A stretch of 63,300 nt of DNA from Nitrospirota bacterium (GCA_011088105.1 JAALKI010000015.1:1-63300), one strand, 5' to 3'; numbered from the stretch's first letter, positions 23,436 to 32,837 are shown. The notes: a model not told the origin generated them from the sequence alone. A program made the numbers and translations.

Positions 23436-24008
23436 TTAAAGGGTACGTGGGAGGAACTTGACGGATTCTTCCTCAATCAAGAGCCAACCTAATGGTTGGT
23501 TGTTGTCATCCGTTACTCTAACCCACCATTCTGTGACCGGTTCTTCCAAAAGGTCAAAATCCATGGCTTGCGAGAGCCCAAGCCATGGGCAGGATTCTAT
23601 TTCAACGATCATTCCCTTCCATCTGATGAAGCAGGTTCCTTCAGCACGGTCTTGCAGGTATTCAAATGATTCATTGGCCTTATAAGGCAAGTCTTGCCAA
23701 ACTGGCTCTGGAGCATAGTATTGCTCAATTGATAGGTAGGAAGTGGTTCCGAGAGGTCGACCAAAGAGGTGCCCAGATGTCGTCGTTGTGACGATTCCTG
23801 GATGGATGGTCCGGAAGCGCGTTTCGCTGTATGGGATCTCCCCTCCTTTCTTGACAGGTTGTTTCGACAAGATACGTGATGTGCGTGATGGCTGTTCGTA
23901 CAGGATGAGATGATTATTTTTAGTGGCGAAATGCGGAATGCCCTCGCCAGGCCATAGCTCAGAATCAAACGAGTTGGCACTTGGACAGCCAACCACCAGA
24001 AAGGTCAA
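23436..24008 (-). CDS. Putative lipoprotein of unknown function, start codon unclear
   Basis: From the TTG at 24008 the product is 190 residues beginning MTFLVVGC. The in-frame sequence upstream, to about 24060, reads RISILPVSIALLTFLVVGC, a convincing lipoprotein signal peptide with its lipobox cysteine. No ATG or GTG lies in that frame before the upstream stop. A GTG in another frame at about 24045 would fit the signal peptide after a one-base change. The mature part has no family I recognise. It contains SH3-like short strands (HLILYEQPSRTSRILSK and a C-terminal WVRVTDDNNQPLGWLLIEE), which suggests a bacterial SH3 or similar wall-associated fold. It follows the M15 peptidase gene closely, which supports an envelope role. 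Confidence 0.6.
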   Translation of the reverse strand: MTFLVVGCPSANSFDSELWPGEGIPHFATKNNHLILYEQPSRTSRILSKQPVKKGGEIPYSETRFRTIHPGIVTTTTSGHLFGRPLGTTSYLSIEQYYAPEPVWQDLPYKANESFEYLQDRAEGTCFIRWKGMIVEIESCPWLGLSQAMDFDLLEEPVTEWWVRVTDDNNQPLGWLLIEEESVKFLPRTL

Positions 24009-24061
24009 AAGTGCGATGCTTACAGGAAGAATGGAAATGCGGCCACCTTTTTCTCGGCCCC

Positions 24062-24661
24062 TTAGACTCCGAACTCGAGGGCTGTACCCAGGTCCTGAAT
24101 CCTTTTATCTCGGGGTACGTAATGGCCCAGCGCAACAATCTGCCGTTTGTTTTTTCCCTCAGAAGCTGAAATATGTACCCAAGCCGGTTTCCCGTAGCCT
24201 AGACCATACTCATGAATCACCTGGTCGATGTCCAGTTCTCCCAGATGTAGGCAGACATAGGCAAAAAGGTAGAAATTTGCGTTGACACTTTCCCGAATGC
24301 TCTTTCCGGTATGCGTTTCTACGCCCTCTTCAATTTCTTGACGAACGGCTTTTGATCCTGGGTCACTCAGGAAGCGGGAAGATAACGTACAATCGACTGC
24401 TTGGCCAAAACAATGTTGGGAAGTTGGCGATCCTCTAACGGCTTTATTCACTGCTGGAGAACGATAGCCACTCGTGATGTGAATGGGAAATTCTAGCTTG
24501 TCGCGTATCGGTTGCAATGTAGTGTGGCACAAGTATCTGAGATGATCAATAACCTCCTGAGGCGGATTACGTTGCTGTTGAAGTAATTCGTCATCGCGTT
24601 CAGCTGTTTCAGAAAGAACCAATTCTTCTAGCGCAAAGTTTTTCGTCAATTTTTCATTCAA
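24062..24661 (-). CDS. Peptidase M15-type D-Ala-D-Ala carboxypeptidase-like protein
   Basis: The 199-residue protein matches the M15 (VanY/endolysin-like) fold. A zinc-binding HCFGQAVD motif (H-x-x-G-x-A-x-D) follows HITSGYRSPAVNKAV, and a C-terminal WVHIS supplies the third ligand. These enzymes cut peptidoglycan cross-bridges or stem peptides. There is no signal peptide, so the enzyme is cytoplasmic or released another way, as for phage-derived endolysins. An unusual 45-residue insertion (about 95-140, SSRFLSDPGSKAVRQEIEEG) separates the motifs. The start is a TTG at 24661; no ATG lies in frame. The lipoprotein-like gene follows. Confidence 0.75.
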   Translation of the reverse strand: MNEKLTKNFALEELVLSETAERDDELLQQQRNPPQEVIDHLRYLCHTTLQPIRDKLEFPIHITSGYRSPAVNKAVRGSPTSQHCFGQAVDCTLSSRFLSDPGSKAVRQEIEEGVETHTGKSIRESVNANFYLFAYVCLHLGELDIDQVIHEYGLGYGKPAWVHISASEGKNKRQIVALGHYVPRDKRIQDLGTALEFGV

Positions 24662-24764
24662 GTCAACCTAACATGTTTCCCTTATCGTGTACGCCATGAA
24701 GCGAGATCACCTACAGGGTCTCACGTATTGTGCAACTCTTCCGTGAGTGCACATAACGAAAATC

Positions 24765-26855
24765 TCATGAATGAACGGCTTGCTTTATGCCTTTATGTTC
24801 CTCAATGATACGGGTCATAAGTTCCCGTGGGACAGCTTCATAACCAGAAAATTCCATCACATAGGATCCTTTCCCAGCAGTTAATGAATTTAATGTCGGT
24901 GCGTATTTTAAAATTTCGGCTAGAGGAACGGTGGCTTTCACGACTTGATTGTGTCCCTTCACGGCCATCCCCAAGATTCTGCCTCGTCGACTATTCAAGT
25001 CGCCAATTACGGCCCCCACCATGTCGTCAGGTGCAGTGACGTCAACCTTCATAATCGGTTCGAGTAAGAGAGGCTGCCCTCCTTCTAGAGCTTTTTTTAA
25101 CGCCATGGAAGCAGCAACTTTAAAGGCCATTTCCGATGAATCAACCGGGTGGTATGACCCATCGTAGACGGTGACATTTATATCCACAATTGGGAAGCCA
25201 GCCAGAATCCCTTCATGCATGGCCTCTATCACCCCTTTTTCCACTGCCGGGATGAAGTTCCGTGGAATAACTCCACCAACAATACTGTTTTTGAAGGCAA
25301 ACCCTGCACCACGAGGAAGGGGATCAATTTTGAGCCAACAGTCTCCATATTGTCCGTGGCCACCAGTCTGCTTTTTGTATTTTCCTTGGGCTTGAGATAT
25401 CTGTTGAATTGTTTCCCGATACGCAACTTTGGGTGTATGGAGTTGCACATCAACACCATATTTGCGATGAAGTTTTTCTAATGTGACTTCAATGTGGGTT
25501 TGCCCTACCCCACTGAGCAACATTTCTTTGGTTTCATCATGACGAACGAATTCTAACGAAGGATCTTCTTCTCCAAGTTTATGGAGGCCTAAACTGACTT
25601 TATCAATATCGGCTTTGGATTTGGGTTCGAGCGCAAAGGACATTACAGGGCGAGATAAGGAAATTGCAGGAAAACGGATAGGCTGCTTATCGATGCAAAG
25701 TGTATCGCCGGTTTGTGTATCTTTCAGCTTTCCAATCGCCCCAATGTCTCCTGCGGTAATCCGATCAACCTGTGTATATTTTTTCCCTAACAGATGATAG
25801 AGGTGCCCACCTCGTTCCTTGGAATGACGTGCAGGGTTGAATACGGTCGAATCGGCCTCAAGGATTCCTGAGTGTACACGCACATAGCTCATACGTCCCA
25901 TGAATGGATCAATGGTTGTTTTAAACACAAATGCAGACAATGGGGCAGAGGCATTGACTTCTCTCTGAATAGGTTCACCGGACTGTGGGTGTTCTCCAAG
26001 AGCAGGAAACAGGGTTGCACGGGACAAGGGTGTTGGGGAAAAACGAGTTAGGGCCTCGAGTAACATAGAAATCCCAATATTCTGTAAGGCTGAGCCACAA
26101 AGCATCGGGATAAACGAACAGGCCAACGTTCCCTGTGTCAGGCCTTCATAGAGGTCAGCTTGATCCAAGGTGCCTTCGCTAAGATACTTGTCCACGAGTT
26201 GGTCATTAACCTCAGCGACAGTTTCAAGGAGTGCTTTTCGAACCTCATCCACATGAGGCTTGTCATCATTAGGGATTTCAGTGTGTTCGACTTTTGGACT
26301 ATTGTGTACAGGGACAACGGCTATATTTTCTAGAAGATTGACCACTCCGGATAATTCTTGGCCATTTCTGAGAGGCCACGTGACCGGAACAGTTTTAATT
26401 TCAAGGACTTTCTCGACTTCCTCAAGCGTGCTCTCCAAATTGACATTTGGTTTATCCAGTGCATTGACAAACAAGAGACATGGCAGATTTCGTTCTTGAA
26501 CATATTCCCATACTCGTTCGATTTCCGTTCGAATCCCAGAAGCGCCGATGACAAGAAGTACACCATCAACTGCATGAAGAGCTGATTTCGTGTCGGCTAA
26601 AAAATCTAACGTGCCTGGAGTATCAAGGAGATTGAACGTCGTCCCTTGCCACTCAAAATGGAGAAGGGTAGCGTTGACTGAATGGTGGTGGTGGGTTTCT
26701 TCAGGTTCGAAGTCGGCTACAGTGTTGCCGGCAGTGACGGTGCCCATCGAAGGGATTGCCCCAGCGGTGTACAGTAAGGCTTCGGCGACGGATGTTTTGC
26801 CGGCCCCAGGATAGGAGACGACGGCAACGTTTCGGATGGACTGTGGGTCTCCCAT
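24765..26855 (-). CDS. Elongation factor G paralogue (FusA2-like GTPase)
   Basis: This 696-residue protein has the five-domain EF-G layout. G1 is SYPGAGKTSVAEAL (residues 14-27) and G3 is LLDTPGTLDF (77-85). The G4 motif is unusual: NALDKP (131-136), where most translational GTPases have NKxD. Domain IV ends with the GYEAVPRELMTRIIEEH region. It lies apart from any rpsL-rpsG-tuf operon, so it is a second EF-G, possibly a ribosome-recycling or stress form. A strong AAAGGAGGG precedes the ATG at 26855. The start of a divergent small membrane protein lies 200 bp away. Confidence 0.88.
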   Translation of the reverse strand: MGDPQSIRNVAVVSYPGAGKTSVAEALLYTAGAIPSMGTVTAGNTVADFEPEETHHHHSVNATLLHFEWQGTTFNLLDTPGTLDFLADTKSALHAVDGVLLVIGASGIRTEIERVWEYVQERNLPCLLFVNALDKPNVNLESTLEEVEKVLEIKTVPVTWPLRNGQELSGVVNLLENIAVVPVHNSPKVEHTEIPNDDKPHVDEVRKALLETVAEVNDQLVDKYLSEGTLDQADLYEGLTQGTLACSFIPMLCGSALQNIGISMLLEALTRFSPTPLSRATLFPALGEHPQSGEPIQREVNASAPLSAFVFKTTIDPFMGRMSYVRVHSGILEADSTVFNPARHSKERGGHLYHLLGKKYTQVDRITAGDIGAIGKLKDTQTGDTLCIDKQPIRFPAISLSRPVMSFALEPKSKADIDKVSLGLHKLGEEDPSLEFVRHDETKEMLLSGVGQTHIEVTLEKLHRKYGVDVQLHTPKVAYRETIQQISQAQGKYKKQTGGHGQYGDCWLKIDPLPRGAGFAFKNSIVGGVIPRNFIPAVEKGVIEAMHEGILAGFPIVDINVTVYDGSYHPVDSSEMAFKVAASMALKKALEGGQPLLLEPIMKVDVTAPDDMVGAVIGDLNSRRGRILGMAVKGHNQVVKATVPLAEILKYAPTLNSLTAGKGSYVMEFSGYEAVPRELMTRIIEEHKGIKQAVHS

Positions 26856-27058
26856 ACATCCCTCCTTTTGTTAAAGGGTTGCATCTCAATATGGTTGTGA
26901 TTTTGATACAAACCCCACGTTGATACATTCTAGAGATCCCCGAATTTGAGTGTCAACGGATAACATGGTTTTCGTGATACGAGTGGAATTTCCATCACTG
27001 TCATCTAATGTGATAAGGAGTAGCCTAGGGTCGTGCGATTATTGAATGAGGAGAGCGT

Positions 27059-27412
27059 ATGATGATGCAGAAACGCATTACGTTTCTTTGCTTTGGGCTT
27101 TTTCTCTGTGCTCTTTGGACACAGCAGGTGATCCCTTTTTCTTCTGAGGCACGCTTCAATATGTTGTCTGGGCTTGTCTTGAGTGTGCCGGTTCTTGTGG
27201 GAATTCTGGTCTGGATCGATATGCGGTGGGCTTGTGCAGTTGGTGTGATGTGTGGAACGCTCGGGTTGGCTTTAGATATTTCCACCATCATTCATGTGTC
27301 TGCAGAACCGGACGGTCTGAACCATGGTGGCTTATGGATTGTTTTATCAGGCCTATTCAATTTTTTGTTGATTGTTATGGGCGGGAAAGGATTTTTTAAT
27401 GAATTGAAGTGA
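27059..27412 (+). CDS. Small integral membrane protein of unknown function
   Basis: The 117-residue product has about four hydrophobic segments (residues 6-22, 35-53, 57-75 and 92-110) with short loops, and no recognised motif. GAGGAG seven bases before the ATG supports translation. It sits between the divergent EF-G paralogue and the convergent methyltransferase gene, whose stop is 16 bp away. I cannot assign a function. Confidence 0.7.
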   Translation: MMMQKRITFLCFGLFLCALWTQQVIPFSSEARFNMLSGLVLSVPVLVGILVWIDMRWACAVGVMCGTLGLALDISTIIHVSAEPDGLNHGGLWIVLSGLFNFLLIVMGGKGFFNELK

Positions 27413-27428
27413 GAAATTAAGGTTTCTT

Positions 27429-28442
27429 CTAAGTATGTCTTGCCTCAATGAGTACCCCTTCCCAGTCACCGGTTCCTTTCTGGAGGCGAATGAGTTTTGT
27501 TTTGGACAATCGTGCTTTCTTTAACCATGTTTGTATTTCAGTCGAGTGATAGGTATTGCCTGTTTGGGTAAATAACAACATGGTGACAGCAAACAAGTTG
27601 GTGTCGGCAGGGTAAAGGCCATCCTTATCTGATAAAAATGTGTCTTGGATTAGAAGGCTGCCGCCAGGATTTAAAGCTGACCGTAATGTTCGAAATAATG
27701 CGGTGTTTTCTTGCGGAGAATAAATGTGGATGGCATTTGAGAGCCAAATGACATCAAATTTCCCAGGTGGCGGATCTTGGAGGAAATCGCCTGCATGGTA
27801 CGACAATCGTGAGCCATACCGACATGACGCGGCAATCTCTCTGGCTACATCCAATGCCGCCAATCGATCCCAGACCGTTGCTTGCAGTTGAGCATTCCGT
27901 CGTAAAAATTCTAAGGCAAAGGTACCAGGCCCTCCACCCACATCGAGTAACGACTGTGCGCGTGGAAAGACCATTTGCTTAGCCACGTGCTTGGCCGCTT
28001 CTAGTGACCGGTAATGCATGGCCCAGGTAAAGGCTCGTCGGTATTCAGGATCTTCTGGTCCCTGCTCTTCGACAGGTTTTCCTGATTTGACGGACTGTGT
28101 GAGTAATGACCAATCATCCCATTGCTGACGCATTAAATCGAGGTATGCACCCCGATATTCTGGGCTTTGGGCATTCAACATGGTTTGGCCTAAGTGACTA
28201 CTGCGATACTGCGTGCCATGTTTGCGTAATAAGCCTGCACTAGCAAGATTGCGGCAGAGAATAGACAACCCTCGCTCACTCACGTTCATCTTTTTTGCCA
28301 AGTTGGGTATAGTCCATGCTCGTGTGTTCATGATTGTAAACAAGTCAAGGTCTAATGCCGTGAGGCAGATGCGAGGGAGTCGAAACCCATACGCGATCCG
28401 TCTAAAGTCATCAAGCGTTCGAATGGATTGATTGGCTTTCAT
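27429..28442 (-). CDS. SAM-dependent O-methyltransferase-like protein
   Basis: The 337-residue protein has the two-part layout of small-molecule O-methyltransferases. An N-terminal winged-helix dimerisation domain comes first (about 10-90; LDLFTIMNTRAWTIPNLAKK is the recognition region). A Rossmann domain follows with motif I LLDVGGGPGTFALEF, and later FDVIWLSNAIHIYS and GGSLLIQDTFLSD. The normal catalytic His of plant-type enzymes is not obvious, so the substrate is unknown. The start is the ATG at 28442, with AAGGA eleven bases upstream; a TTG lies 2 codons earlier. It is the last gene of a minus-strand run that begins with the TlpA-like gene. Confidence 0.85.
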   Translation of the reverse strand: MKANQSIRTLDDFRRIAYGFRLPRICLTALDLDLFTIMNTRAWTIPNLAKKMNVSERGLSILCRNLASAGLLRKHGTQYRSSHLGQTMLNAQSPEYRGAYLDLMRQQWDDWSLLTQSVKSGKPVEEQGPEDPEYRRAFTWAMHYRSLEAAKHVAKQMVFPRAQSLLDVGGGPGTFALEFLRRNAQLQATVWDRLAALDVAREIAASCRYGSRLSYHAGDFLQDPPPGKFDVIWLSNAIHIYSPQENTALFRTLRSALNPGGSLLIQDTFLSDKDGLYPADTNLFAVTMLLFTQTGNTYHSTEIQTWLKKARLSKTKLIRLQKGTGDWEGVLIEARHT

Positions 28443-28456
28443 CCTCAAAGAAGTCC

Positions 28457-28900
28457 TTATAGTTTTGATTGGAATAGACGACAGTAATGTTCAACGGTCT
28501 GTTGAAGTGTGTCAATTGCTTGGAGGTCGATCACACGTTCAAAAAATACCGCGACATACTCATCATTCATTTCTACCCGTTCTGTGAAGCCGTCAGCTTT
28601 GAGCTGGTTGCGATATTTCGATGTCGTTTGTTGCAGATAAAACTTTGCTTGCTTGGCTAATTCATCTGAGCCAAGGTCCTCAGCTGTCCCATCTGACAAT
28701 AAACTTTTCATATCATCCAAATTGTAGCCAGCCTGACAAATTAATTGGCCTGTGGGTGTGACTTCCAGCATCCACTCTTCGTCGTCCAATTGGAGCGTCA
28801 GTGCCCCGGACGGGTCCTCTTGACAAAAAGACGGGTTGATCTGCATTAAGCAAGATTGAACCGATTGCCAGTTTGGGTGTGTTTGGTTCGTTTCTGTCAT
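28457..28900 (-). CDS. Conserved-looking 147-residue protein, function unknown
   Basis: The product is an acidic soluble protein. Its first half (WMLEVTPTGQLICQAGYNLDD) looks like an alpha/beta fold of the YbjN or secretion-chaperone type, but this is only a resemblance. The ATG at 28900 has AGGGA just upstream and sits 13 bp after the TPR gene's stop. The open frame continues 35 codons upstream through the end of the TPR gene, which I reject as a start. The TPR neighbour suggests a protein-protein interaction role. Confidence 0.65.
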   Translation of the reverse strand: MTETNQTHPNWQSVQSCLMQINPSFCQEDPSGALTLQLDDEEWMLEVTPTGQLICQAGYNLDDMKSLLSDGTAEDLGSDELAKQAKFYLQQTTSKYRNQLKADGFTERVEMNDEYVAVFFERVIDLQAIDTLQQTVEHYCRLFQSKL

Positions 28901-28913
28901 GTTCCCTAATCCC

Positions 28914-29708
28914 TTATGAAGGTAATGTTGTTGTCGAGCGTTTTTTGAGTGCAAGAAGACGATCCGTATTTTCTTGGAGCTTTGGCAGGTGATGTTTTTG
29001 ATCAACCTTCACGACATATTCCAAATAGGTGATGGCCTCTTTCCATTGTTTTTGCTTCTCATAACAACCAGCCAACACATACCAGGCTCCTGCCATCCGG
29101 AGCTCATCTTTCAATCGTTCAGCCATTGCCAAACTCGTTTGTGCACAGGAGATGGTCTCGGGATACTCTTGGCGTAGAAGGTGCAGGCGTGCGATCATTC
29201 GATATACATCCGCTTGACCGGTTTGGTTGCCCAGGCGACGCATTAAGGCAAGTGATTCTTCATAGTAGGCCATGGCTTCTTGATCATTGCCCGTCTCTTT
29301 TGCCACAAGGCCAAGATCGGATAACACAACGGCTTTCGCCTCTTCGTGCCCGACTGTGTTCATGAGATCAAGCGCTTCTAAATAATAAGCACGACCACGT
29401 TCCCATTCTCCAGCATCCGCACATACATTTCCTAAATTCACCAAGGTGATGCTAATCCCTCGCTCATCACCGATAGTTTTTTGTAGTTCCATGACCTCCT
29501 GATAGTAGGCCTGTGCCTGTGTGCGACGTCCACTGACCGCACAAATGTTACCAAGATTCCCGAGTGTGATAATTAAGGCTCGGTAGTCTCCACTGCACCG
29601 ATCGACTTCAAGTGCACTCGCATAGCAGTGATACGCTTCGGTATAAAACCCTTTAGAGAAATGTTCGTTGCCTTGCTGGTTGAGAAGCGTTGATCGTGAA
29701 TCACGCAT
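28914..29708 (-). CDS. Tetratricopeptide-repeat protein
   Basis: The 264-residue protein consists of about six TPR units, recognised by the repeating A-L-x-N-L-G-N...A-x-x-Y-Y-x-E-A-L pattern (for example LVNLGNVCADAGEWERGRAYYLEALDLM, which spans one unit). The fold is a helical scaffold for binding other proteins. No enzymatic domain, signal peptide or membrane segment is present. The ATG at 29708 is the better start; a TTG at 29732 lies in frame, and neither has a clear ribosome-binding site. The MBL-fold gene ends 41 bp upstream. Confidence 0.82.
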   Translation of the reverse strand: MRDSRSTLLNQQGNEHFSKGFYTEAYHCYASALEVDRCSGDYRALIITLGNLGNICAVSGRRTQAQAYYQEVMELQKTIGDERGISITLVNLGNVCADAGEWERGRAYYLEALDLMNTVGHEEAKAVVLSDLGLVAKETGNDQEAMAYYEESLALMRRLGNQTGQADVYRMIARLHLLRQEYPETISCAQTSLAMAERLKDELRMAGAWYVLAGCYEKQKQWKEAITYLEYVVKVDQKHHLPKLQENTDRLLALKKRSTTTLPS

Positions 29709-29749
29709 CAGGATGCAAAACTCTGAAGACAATGCGCACGCGTGGAAAT

Positions 29750-30346
29750 TTATGATGCCAGCGCATGCTCGACAATAGGTTTGGCCCCGGTGAGAATCGA
29801 AGTGCCATCACCCACGAGCAATGCATCAAACTGGTATTTGAGTAGCCGACGAAGTCCTTCACGAGCAAGGGCGCTATCGGCATATTTCTCTGGTGGCAGA
29901 AGAGATACAGAACCTGCGGGTTTTCCCAGTAAGGCATCCCCCACGAGCAAAATCCCTTTTCCCTGTTGAATGAACAAGGCTGATTCGCCTGGGGATTTTT
30001 GGTTGGCCAAATGCACAGCCCAAATGCCTCCAGGTAGCAACTCCCCGTCGGTATAGGTTTTGTCAGGATGAATATCCATTTCGGGCGCGTCATGTTTTGG
30101 AATATAGACGCGACAACGCAAGGCTTCTCGAAGAGAGCTAGTTTCCCGAAGATGGTCTCGATTGGTGATCAGGATATAGTCAACTGGCTCGCCTTGTCGA
30201 AGTTGTGTCATGTCTAACGAAGAGAGCGGCGGTGGGTCAACAAGAATGCGGTGTTCACCGACATTGAGCACATGCCCATTAAAATCAATCTGTTTTTCTT
30301 CGCTATGCCACGACCATTGGACGATACCTGGGAGGATGGGTTTCAT
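29750..30346 (-). CDS. Metallo-beta-lactamase-fold protein lacking the metal-binding histidines
   Basis: The 198-residue chain follows the MBL fold. The strand order reads FNGHVLNVGEHRILVDPPP, then DYILITNRDHLRE at the place of the usual T-H-x-H-x-D-H motif, then GILLVGDALLG, then DALLVGDGTSIL where a PGHG loop is expected. The first two histidines and the last one are replaced, and only the D-H pair remains. A normal two-zinc hydrolase is therefore unlikely. The start codon overlaps the stop of the 79-residue gene (ATGA), so the two are translationally coupled. Confidence 0.7.
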   Translation of the reverse strand: MKPILPGIVQWSWHSEEKQIDFNGHVLNVGEHRILVDPPPLSSLDMTQLRQGEPVDYILITNRDHLRETSSLREALRCRVYIPKHDAPEMDIHPDKTYTDGELLPGGIWAVHLANQKSPGESALFIQQGKGILLVGDALLGKPAGSVSLLPPEKYADSALAREGLRRLLKYQFDALLVGDGTSILTGAKPIVEHALAS

Positions 30347-30582
30347 AGTTGGGTGATTGCCTCGCTGAGCATGGTTGTGGTCTTGGTTACAATGTCTGCT
30401 TCATTGGGAAGATCTAGCATATCATCTTCATGAACGGTTATGAATGTTCGGTTCGCCCCTTTCGTTAATGAAATGAGAAAAAGGCTGTTAGATGGTGTCA
30501 CGGGAATGACCACCTCAATCGTGGCATCGAGGCCTTGTATGATTTTGAGAAATGTCTGTTTCCCTTCTTCCAATTCGTCCAT
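30343..30582 (-). CDS. Small acidic protein, function unknown
   Basis: This 79-residue protein has no motif that I recognise. It alternates strand-like stretches (TIEVVIPVTPSN, SLFLISLTKG, RTFITVHEDD) with a C-terminal helix, so it is probably a small alpha/beta protein. It begins 16 bp after the TlpA-like gene and overlaps the MBL-fold gene by four bases. The tight spacing says these are made together. Confidence 0.65.
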   Translation of the reverse strand: MDELEEGKQTFLKIIQGLDATIEVVIPVTPSNSLFLISLTKGANRTFITVHEDDMLDLPNEADIVTKTTTMLSEAITQL

Positions 30583-30598
30583 GTTTCACAATCCTTAC

Positions 30599-31144
30599 TT
30601 AGAGTGGAGATGAAGAAGTCGCAAGCAATTTGTTCACTTCTTGTAAAATAATCTCATGGCCTGCCAATTTGCCATCCGTAAAAAAATTGCCAACACGTTG
30701 CCATCGGATCACACCATGTTGATCAATGACATAGATATTGGGGATAAACTTTCCGCCACCATAGAGGGTATCCGTGATCTGTTTCGGATCCACCAAATAA
30801 GGGTAGGTAACGGTAACAGGGAATGCTTGGAGAAAACGAGTGATTTCAGCTTTGGTGTCGCCTGAAGAGTTCACTCCTACAACGGTGACGGGTTTGCCCT
30901 GAGTGGCTTCATACACTTTTTGGAGGTTTGTCCCTTGTATCAGGCAGGGTTTGCAAATATGAAACAATCCTAAGACGACAACTTTCCCATGTAGGTCAGC
31001 CAAGGACACGGCTTCCCCCGTGACAGACGTTAAGGTAAAAGTGGGAGCGGGTTCTCCAACTTTAAAGAAGCCTTTTCCCTGTGTGATCGACATGATACCC
31101 ACAAGACATATGATGAATAGGGATATGGTAATGAGTCGTTTCAT
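30599..31144 (-). CDS. TlpA-like thioredoxin-fold protein
   Basis: The 181-residue protein has an N-terminal hydrophobic segment (about 4-20) for export or membrane anchoring, then the redoxin fold of TlpA/ResA. The active site is C64-K-P-C67 in FHICKPC, preceded by VGEPAPTFTLTS, and the cis-proline region is FIPNIYVIDQHG. Such proteins reduce apocytochromes or other envelope disulfides. AGGAGAGAC precedes the ATG. It heads the operon with the 79-residue and MBL-fold genes. The 200-bp gap to purF holds its promoter, which I could not define. Confidence 0.85.
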   Translation of the reverse strand: MKRLITISLFIICLVGIMSITQGKGFFKVGEPAPTFTLTSVTGEAVSLADLHGKVVVLGLFHICKPCLIQGTNLQKVYEATQGKPVTVVGVNSSGDTKAEITRFLQAFPVTVTYPYLVDPKQITDTLYGGGKFIPNIYVIDQHGVIRWQRVGNFFTDGKLAGHEIILQEVNKLLATSSSPL

Positions 31145-31346
31145 AAGTCTCTCCTGTCAAATGATAAGAATGAAGGCCAAGACGACAGATAAAAAATCTT
31201 ACCATACGAAAAAAATACCAGGCAATATGAACTATGTTCTTTATGGCGCCCTTTATTCCAGCATTCTAGTCGTTAACAAAATTTCTCTTCCTTTTGTGAG
31301 ATAGAGGGAGCGTTGAGGTTTGTGTGCTAGAACGGCTGTCTCGCGA

Positions 31347-32825
31347 TTAGCCTTTTTTATGGGTTGAATCGAATAAACCGAGCTGAAGTTGTTCGGCCCT
31401 TGTGAAGGAAATGGGATACTGTTCGGTAAAGCATGCATGGCAATACTGATCTCGTCTGCTCGGCGCAGCGTTTAACATCCCTTCCATGCTGATATACGCA
31501 AGACTATCTGCGGTAATATATTTTCGTATGTCTTCCACGGCGTGGTTTGCGCCAACAAGCTCTTTTTGTGTTGGTGTATCAATGCCATAAAAACATGGGG
31601 CAATGATCGGTGGCGAACTGATTCGCATATGAACTTCCTTTGCTCCGGCCTGCCGAATCATTTTGACAATCTTTCGACTTGTCGTGCCTCGAACAATTGA
31701 GTCGTCCACGACGATTACACGTTTGCCTTTCAAGACATCCGGAACGGCATTCAGTTTCAGCTTGACCCCAAAATGGCGGATAGATTGTTCTGGCTCAATG
31801 AATGTCCGTCCCACATAGTGGTTTCGTGTGAGGCCGATTTCAAATGGAATCCCCGCTCCTTCGGCAAACCCCAAGGCGGCAGGAACTCCGGAATCTGGAA
31901 CTGGAATCACGACATCGGCTAGTACCATGGCCTCCTTTGCCAATTGATGGCCTAAGGCTTTTCTCACAGGATAGACGGTGTGGCCACCAAAAATTTTTGA
32001 GTCAGGTCGAGAAAAATAGATATATTCAAAGATACATTGAGCGGGTGAAGCAGGAAGAAAGGGATAGTGTGATGTCATGCCCTCATCATTGATGATCACT
32101 AGTTCCCCGGGTTCGATATCTCGGACATATTCGGCATCGATTAAGTCAAAGCTACATGTTTCTGATGCAACGACCCAGGCATCTTTGATGCGCCCGAGGC
32201 ATAAGGGACGAAAGCCATGGGGATCTCGTACAGCGATAAGCTCATGGTCCGTTAAGATCACCAGAGAAAACGCCCCTCGTACCATGCTCAAGGCATCGAT
32301 AATGCGTTTGATCAAGGTATCGGCTTTTGAATGGGCAATGAGGTGAATGATCGCTTCGCTATCCGAATCTGATTGAAAAATTGATCCATACGCCTCTAAC
32401 TCACTCCGAAGCATTGAAGCATTCACCAAATTGCCATTATGTGCCAGAGCCAAATTCCCTAAGGCAAAATTGACTGTGAGGGGTTGAATGTTTTTGAAAT
32501 GGCTTTGTCCTGCAGTGGAATACCGATTGTGTCCTATGGCTTTAGAGCCCGGTAACCGTTTAAGTCGGTTTTTCGAGTAAATATCTGCGACCAGCCCCAT
32601 CCCTTTTTCTTGAAAAAGTTCTTGCCCGTTAGAAGAGACTAGCCCACTACTCTCTTGTCCACGATGTTGAAGCGCATACAACCCAAGATACGTCAGGTTT
32701 GCAGCTTCTTGATGACCAAATACTCCAAAAACAGCACATTGGTCATGAAACTTATCTGGTGTGATTAGTGTCTCAGGAGGCATGGGCTTCAGAGAACGGC
32801 ATGGTGGTGAAGGATGGGAAGGCAT
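31347..32825 (-). CDS. purF: Amidophosphoribosyltransferase
   Basis: PurF catalyses the first step of purine synthesis, PRPP plus glutamine to phosphoribosylamine. The 492-residue precursor has a short propeptide, then the catalytic cysteine C30 ([11 protein letters not shown]), so processing must expose it. The PRPP loop is [16 protein letters not shown]. Cysteines in [16 protein letters not shown] and CHACF fit the Fe-S type of PurF, as in Bacillus. The start could be the ATG at 32825 or the ATG at 32783. It is the last gene of the pur run; purL ends 12 bp upstream. Confidence 0.96.
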   Translation of the reverse strand: MPSHPSPPCRSLKPMPPETLITPDKFHDQCAVFGVFGHQEAANLTYLGLYALQHRGQESSGLVSSNGQELFQEKGMGLVADIYSKNRLKRLPGSKAIGHNRYSTAGQSHFKNIQPLTVNFALGNLALAHNGNLVNASMLRSELEAYGSIFQSDSDSEAIIHLIAHSKADTLIKRIIDALSMVRGAFSLVILTDHELIAVRDPHGFRPLCLGRIKDAWVVASETCSFDLIDAEYVRDIEPGELVIINDEGMTSHYPFLPASPAQCIFEYIYFSRPDSKIFGGHTVYPVRKALGHQLAKEAMVLADVVIPVPDSGVPAALGFAEGAGIPFEIGLTRNHYVGRTFIEPEQSIRHFGVKLKLNAVPDVLKGKRVIVVDDSIVRGTTSRKIVKMIRQAGAKEVHMRISSPPIIAPCFYGIDTPTQKELVGANHAVEDIRKYITADSLAYISMEGMLNAAPSRRDQYCHACFTEQYPISFTRAEQLQLGLFDSTHKKG

Positions 32826-32837
32826 AGGAGTGAACGA

